Part shown: positions 5,424 to 8,040 of the stretch, in pieces
How positions within the stretch are numbered: position 1 is the stretch's first letter
Layout of the letters: each line of letters starts with the position of its first letter
Source: Bacteroidales bacterium UBA3389
GTDB taxonomy: Bacteria > Bacteroidota > Bacteroidia > Bacteroidales > P3
Assembly: GCA_002358835.1 (NCBI GenBank)
Contig: DEPP01000139.1
Coordinates: forward strand, 1 to 8,040
Reading direction: 5' to 3'
Length of the DNA: 8,040 bases
The notes under the pieces: model-generated
The model's input: the letters and a program-made list of their open reading frames with translations, nothing else
What the model was told of the DNA's origin: nothing
Databases searched by the model: none
Position numbers and translations under genes: made by a program

Positions 5424-6785
5424 ATGGCTAAGGAAAAGACGGCTTTTTTTTGTCGAGAATGCGGAGCCAAGTCTGCAGTCTGGATTGGGCGTTGTCCGCA
5501 ATGTGGTGCTTGGAATACTTATGAGCAAGAGGTGATTCACCGAGAGAAAAGCGGAGGTCTGAAAAATCTTGTCGCAAGCAAATCCGTTACAATGCTGATG
5601 AGCAGTATCGAATGCTCAAACGAACAACGCATCGACTTGAAAGACGAGGAGATTAACCGAGTTCTCGGGGGCGGATTAGTGCTTGGCAGTCTTGTTTTGA
5701 TGGGTGGAGAGCCGGGAATAGGCAAAAGCACGTTGCTTTTACAGATTGCACTCAACTGCAAAGACAAACGAGTGTTATATGTCAGCGGAGAAGAGAGTGC
5801 AAATCAAATAAAAATGAGAGCCGAACGCATAAACAAAGAAAACGGTAATTGTTACGTTTTGACAGAAACATGCGTTGAAGAAATTATAGAAAGAGCCAAA
5901 GAAGTACAACCGCAAATCATAATCATAGACTCTATACAAACGATGACGACCTGCGATATCGATTCGTCGGCAGGCAGTATTTCGCAAATAAGAGAAAGCA
6001 CCGCACGATTGGCTCTTTATGCCAAACAAACCTCTACTCCTATCATATTGGTCGGACACATAACCAAAGACGGATCTCTTGCAGGCCCGAAAATATTGGA
6101 GCACATGGTAGATACAGTTTTGCAGTTTGAGGGTGAGAGAAACTATGGTTACAGAATTGTTCGCTCGATCAAGAATCGTTTTGGTTCGACTCAAGAGTTG
6201 GGAATCTACGAAATGCTCTCTTACGGTTTGAAACAAGTGAGCAATCCTTCGGAAATATTGATGAGCAACAGCAATGAAGAACTTTCGGGAACAGCAATCG
6301 CGGCAACAATCGAAGGCAACAGACCTTTGTTTATAGAAACGCAAGCCTTGGTTGCAAATTCCTATTACTCATCTGCACAAAAGAATGCAACGGGTTTTGA
6401 TTTGAGAAGGCTAAGTATGTTGTTGGCTGTGTTGGAAAAGCGAGTCGGGGTAAAGATTGGCGGAAAGGATATTTTTCTTAACATAGTCGGAGGCTTGAAA
6501 GTGGCAGATCCTGCAATTGATTTGGCTGTTGTGGCAGGTCTTATTTCATCTGGCGAAGATATTGCAATCAATCGCAAACACTGTTTCGCTGCAGAAATCG
6601 GTTTAAGCGGGGAATTGAGAGGCGTAGTCAAAATAGAACAACGCATAAACGAAGCCGCAAAACTGGGATTCGAAAGAATATACATCGCAAAAAGCAATTC
6701 AAAACACCTAAGCACCGATTTCAAAAACATTGAAGTTGTTGCATTAGGCAAAATCGATGAGTTGCTTCCTTACATTTTGAGATAG
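5424..6785 (+). CDS. radA: DNA repair ATPase RadA (Sms)
   Basis: RadA is a hexameric RecA-like motor that helps branch migration and processing of recombination intermediates. The 453-residue length is standard. Features in order are: a zinc finger with Cys10, Cys13, Cys24 and Cys27; Walker A GEPGIGKST (95-103); Walker B IIIID (165-169); the RadA-specific KNRFG motif (250-254); and a C-terminal Lon-protease-like domain (about 285-430) with SGTAIAATIEG, DPAIDLAVVAGL and AAEIGLSGELRG, which lacks the Lon catalytic serine as usual for RadA. The start ATG at 5424 is one base after the stop of the DUF799 gene, so it is co-transcribed from the promoter at 4190-4219; no internal promoter is evident. 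All key residues are present and the gene looks intact. The dispersed 57-nt element begins 27 bases after its stop. Confidence 0.97.
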   Translation: MAKEKTAFFCRECGAKSAVWIGRCPQCGAWNTYEQEVIHREKSGGLKNLVASKSVTMLMSSIECSNEQRIDLKDEEINRVLGGGLVLGSLVLMGGEPGIGKSTLLLQIALNCKDKRVLYVSGEESANQIKMRAERINKENGNCYVLTETCVEEIIERAKEVQPQIIIIDSIQTMTTCDIDSSAGSISQIRESTARLALYAKQTSTPIILVGHITKDGSLAGPKILEHMVDTVLQFEGERNYGYRIVRSIKNRFGSTQELGIYEMLSYGLKQVSNPSEILMSNSNEELSGTAIAATIEGNRPLFIETQALVANSYYSSAQKNATGFDLRRLSMLLAVLEKRVGVKIGGKDIFLNIVGGLKVADPAIDLAVVAGLISSGEDIAINRKHCFAAEIGLSGELRGVVKIEQRINEAAKLGFERIYIAKSNSKHLSTDFKNIEVVALGKIDELLPYILR

Positions 6786-6812
6786 GTCCGATAAAACAAA
6801 GAAACAATTTTC

Positions 6813-6869
6813 TGTTTCTTGATTTCAGCAGAGCGAAACTTGATTTCAGAAAATTAAAACAAAGAGTTG
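6813..6869 (+). repeat. Dispersed 57-nt element, copy 2
   Basis: This is the gap-free counterpart of 2071-2015 on the minus strand: the first 14 and last 25 bases are identical. It lies downstream of radA in sense orientation. Within it CTTGATTTCAG occurs twice (6818-6828 and 6839-6849). Just before, AAGAAAC (6799-6805) pairs with GTTTCTT (6814-6820) around an 8-base loop. It lacks the outer partner arm that makes copy 1 part of a 20-bp inverted repeat, so it is a poor terminator on its own. Confidence 0.75.
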
Positions 6870-6897
6870 GTAAATCTTATTCCCGATTTACACAAAT

Positions 6898-6934
6898 TAA
6901 AAACTGCATACCGTAAATCAATACAATATGCAGT
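6898..6934 (-). terminator. Terminator of the lipoprotein-thioredoxin operon
   Basis: On the minus strand ACTGCATA (6934-6927) and TATGCAGT (6910-6903) form an 8-bp stem with a 16-base loop, followed directly by TTTTAATTT. It lies 23 bases after the thioredoxin stop. On the plus strand the T-run is absent, so it serves the minus-strand operon rather than radA. Confidence 0.6.
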
Positions 6935-6956
6935 CTCTATGATTTTTAGTTTCCGA

Positions 6957-7394
6957 CTACTCTTGCTTGCCAAGCAAAATTTCGTCTATGTATTTCTTCA
7001 GTTCCTCTTTTGACTTCGCTCCCATCAATATTTGAGGGTCTTGCCCGATTGGAGCAAATATCATCGTAGGTATACTACTTATTCCTATCTCTTTTGCTAA
7101 GTCTTTATGCTTATCAACGTTTACTTTATAGATATAAATCTTTCCTTCGTATTCTTTGGCTAATTCTTTCAACGGTCCTTCGACCAATTTGCATGGTTTG
7201 CACCAATCGGCATAGAAATCGATGATTGCAGGTTTGTCACCAAGGTATTGCCATGTCGTTGCGTCCTTTTCGTAGTTCACAACCTTGGCAAGAAATTCTT
7301 TCTTTCCTATTTCAACAGGCTTTTTCTGTGCCATGACCGACGCAGACAAACAAAAAACCATCGCTATTGCAACAAAACTTATCGCTTTTCTCAT
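6957..7394 (-). CDS. Exported thioredoxin-fold protein with WCKPC active site
   Basis: This 145-residue protein has a signal peptide (MRKAISFVAIAMVFCLSASVMA, cleavage after Ala22 before QKK) followed by a single thioredoxin domain. IIDFYADWCKPCK (about 57-69) carries the redox pair Cys65/Cys68, and SIPT (107-110) supplies the cis-proline (Pro109) opposite it. The classical motif is WCGPC; Lys in place of Gly is common among periplasmic Bacteroidetes thioredoxins and may shift the redox potential. It should act in the periplasm on disulphides of exported proteins, kept reduced or oxidised by a membrane partner not encoded here. It lies 39 bp after a cysteine-containing lipoprotein gene, with no promoter box between, so the two are probably one transcript. 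A purine-rich AGAGGAA precedes the ATG but sits very close to it. Confidence 0.92.
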   Translation of the reverse strand: MRKAISFVAIAMVFCLSASVMAQKKPVEIGKKEFLAKVVNYEKDATTWQYLGDKPAIIDFYADWCKPCKLVEGPLKELAKEYEGKIYIYKVNVDKHKDLAKEIGISSIPTMIFAPIGQDPQILMGAKSKEELKKYIDEILLGKQE

Positions 7395-7433
7395 TTCCTC
7401 TTTATTTTTTATTGTTATTACTAAATGATTGCC

Positions 7434-7847
7434 TTAATAAATTCTCAATTTTCCCAAAACTCTCTCATTAACCTCAACAAGATAATCGCCTTCGGGTATA
7501 TTGTCTATCTCAACTCTGTAATTCCTCAAACAAATGCAAGCATCCTTTTCTGCAATCGGCTTTTCTGTGATTTTAATCTTATTGTCATCGATTTCTGCCT
7601 CGATTTCAACAGCCTCGCTCCCACAACCGAGTTGCACATTGTTTCGCTTCAATTCCATCTTTCCGCTACTTATCCAATGATAACTTGAAGACGATAAATC
7701 CTTTGCCGAATCCACATTCTGTGTCTCTGCAACACAAACAGACATATCGGTTATTCTCACTGACAAATCTTCATTTCCCGAATTTGAACACGAGAAAGAA
7801 ATCATCAAAATCAAAAAAGAAAAAAACAAACCTTGAATCCGTTTCAC
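7434..7847 (-). CDS. Cysteine-containing lipoprotein of unknown function (GTG start)
   Basis: I do not recognise the family. The 137-residue product starts MKRIQGLFFSFLILMISFSC: a basic n-region, a hydrophobic core and a likely lipidation site at Cys20 (SFSC, a loose lipobox), then SNSGNEDLS. The start codon is GTG (7847-7845); it is the only one that keeps the basic n-region. The mature part has four more cysteines (Cys38, Cys75, Cys104, Cys106) including a C-x-C, and looks all-beta: alternating strands such as AVEIEAEIDDNKIKITEK and YRVEIDNIPEGDYLVEVNERVLGKL. Similar small lipoproteins with a C-x-C before a G-D-Y/T-type strand occur across Bacteroidetes. It is upstream of, and probably co-transcribed with, the exported thioredoxin, which may act on these cysteines. 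No clear TAnnTTTG box is seen between it and the tRNA terminator. Confidence 0.75.
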   Translation of the reverse strand: MKRIQGLFFSFLILMISFSCSNSGNEDLSVRITDMSVCVAETQNVDSAKDLSSSSYHWISSGKMELKRNNVQLGCGSEAVEIEAEIDDNKIKITEKPIAEKDACICLRNYRVEIDNIPEGDYLVEVNERVLGKLRIY

Positions 7848-7918
7848 CTTATCTTAATTTTATAATCAACATTTCTTCAAAAACGCTGAACCGTTCTTTA
7901 TTATTTCATTCTTCTAAC

Positions 7919-7948
7919 AAAAAAAGTCGCTCCGTTTTCCGAAGCGAC
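7919..7948 (-). terminator. Rho-independent terminator after tRNA-Cys
   Basis: On the minus strand GTCGCTTCG pairs with CGGAGCGAC (9 bp, one G-U) around the loop GAAAA and is followed by seven T. This is the strongest terminator in the window. It lies about 24 bases after the tRNA and isolates it from the lipoprotein gene. Confidence 0.88.
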
Positions 7949-7971
7949 CTCATCTCTTTTCTTATTTTTCG

Positions 7972-8040
7972 AGGTCTCTTCCAGATTCGAACTGGAGTAA
8001 ACGGTTTTGCAGACCGGTGCCTAGCCACTCGGCCATGGTA
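7972..8040 (-). tRNA. tRNA-Cys (anticodon GCA), cut by the window edge; acceptor stem poorly paired
   Basis: On the minus strand the D-arm (GCC...GGC), the anticodon loop CTGCAAA with GCA at 8010-8008, the T-arm TCCAG-TTCGAAT-CTGGA (all five pairs) and a U discriminator (7972) identify a cysteine tRNA. The gene should run about two bases past the window end. CCA is not encoded. Odd points: the visible 5' acceptor bases 3-7 read TACCA, whereas the 3' strand AGAGACC would need TCTCT; only two of the five visible pairs form. The top anticodon-stem pair is C-U. It may still be functional, or be a degenerate or recombined copy. Confidence 0.8.

Noticed and set aside
5775..6344. 189-codon open frame on the minus strand inside radA
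   Set aside because: It is antisense to a well-conserved gene and its translation, rich in Cys, Arg and Phe, resembles no protein family.
7425..7688. Plus-strand open frame of 87 codons over the lipoprotein gene
   Set aside because: It is antisense to the lipoprotein, which has a signal peptide and operon context; the plus-strand translation has neither.

Overview
The window comes from an AT-rich Bacteroidota genome, most likely an anaerobic member of the Bacteroidales. The evidence is: several promoters with the Bacteroidetes -7 box TAnnTTTG; starts that mostly lack a Shine-Dalgarno sequence; Bacteroidetes-style lipoproteins and A|Q signal-peptide cleavage sites; and a HydF maturase, which implies an [FeFe]-hydrogenase elsewhere in the genome. 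Genus cannot be fixed from this sequence. It reads as an ordinary chromosomal segment with a few accessory genes. I see no phage, transposase or CRISPR array.

Layout. (1) 1-567, plus strand: the 3' part of a glucosaminidase-family peptidoglycan hydrolase ending in a heptad-repeat, basic tail. (2) 594-1930, minus strand: a two-gene operon, an AbrB/SpoVT-type DNA-binding protein followed by an integral-membrane acyltransferase-3 protein, coupled by an ATGA overlap and a near-perfect Shine-Dalgarno. (3) 2148-2765, minus strand: a CatA-like (chloramphenicol acetyltransferase superfamily) enzyme. It is followed by a 20-bp perfect inverted repeat that contains one copy of a 57-nt dispersed element. 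(4) 2971-4173, plus strand: hydF, divergent from the cat-like gene, with its own promoter and a palindrome in the leader. (5) 4245-6785, plus strand: an operon of a DUF4810 lipoprotein, a DUF799/GNA1162-like periplasmic protein and radA, with a clear promoter at 4190-4219. The second copy of the 57-nt element follows radA. (6) 6957-7847, minus strand: an operon of a cysteine-containing lipoprotein (GTG start) and an exported WCKPC thioredoxin, ending in a terminator shared with no other gene. (7) 7972 to beyond 8040, minus strand: a tRNA-Cys(GCA) followed by a strong terminator; its visible acceptor stem pairs poorly.

How the genes work together. The DUF4810 and DUF799 proteins are normally two parts of a three-gene cell-envelope module with a CsgG-family lipoprotein, but here the CsgG member is absent and the pair is tied to the DNA repair gene radA. 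The lipoprotein-thioredoxin pair looks like a small periplasmic redox unit. HydF is a cytoplasmic maturase and stands alone here, without hydE or hydG beside it.

The most unexplained signals are the 57-nt repeat found in sense orientation downstream of both the cat-like gene and radA, and the mismatched tRNA-Cys acceptor stem at the window edge. No gene system here is clearly unprecedented.
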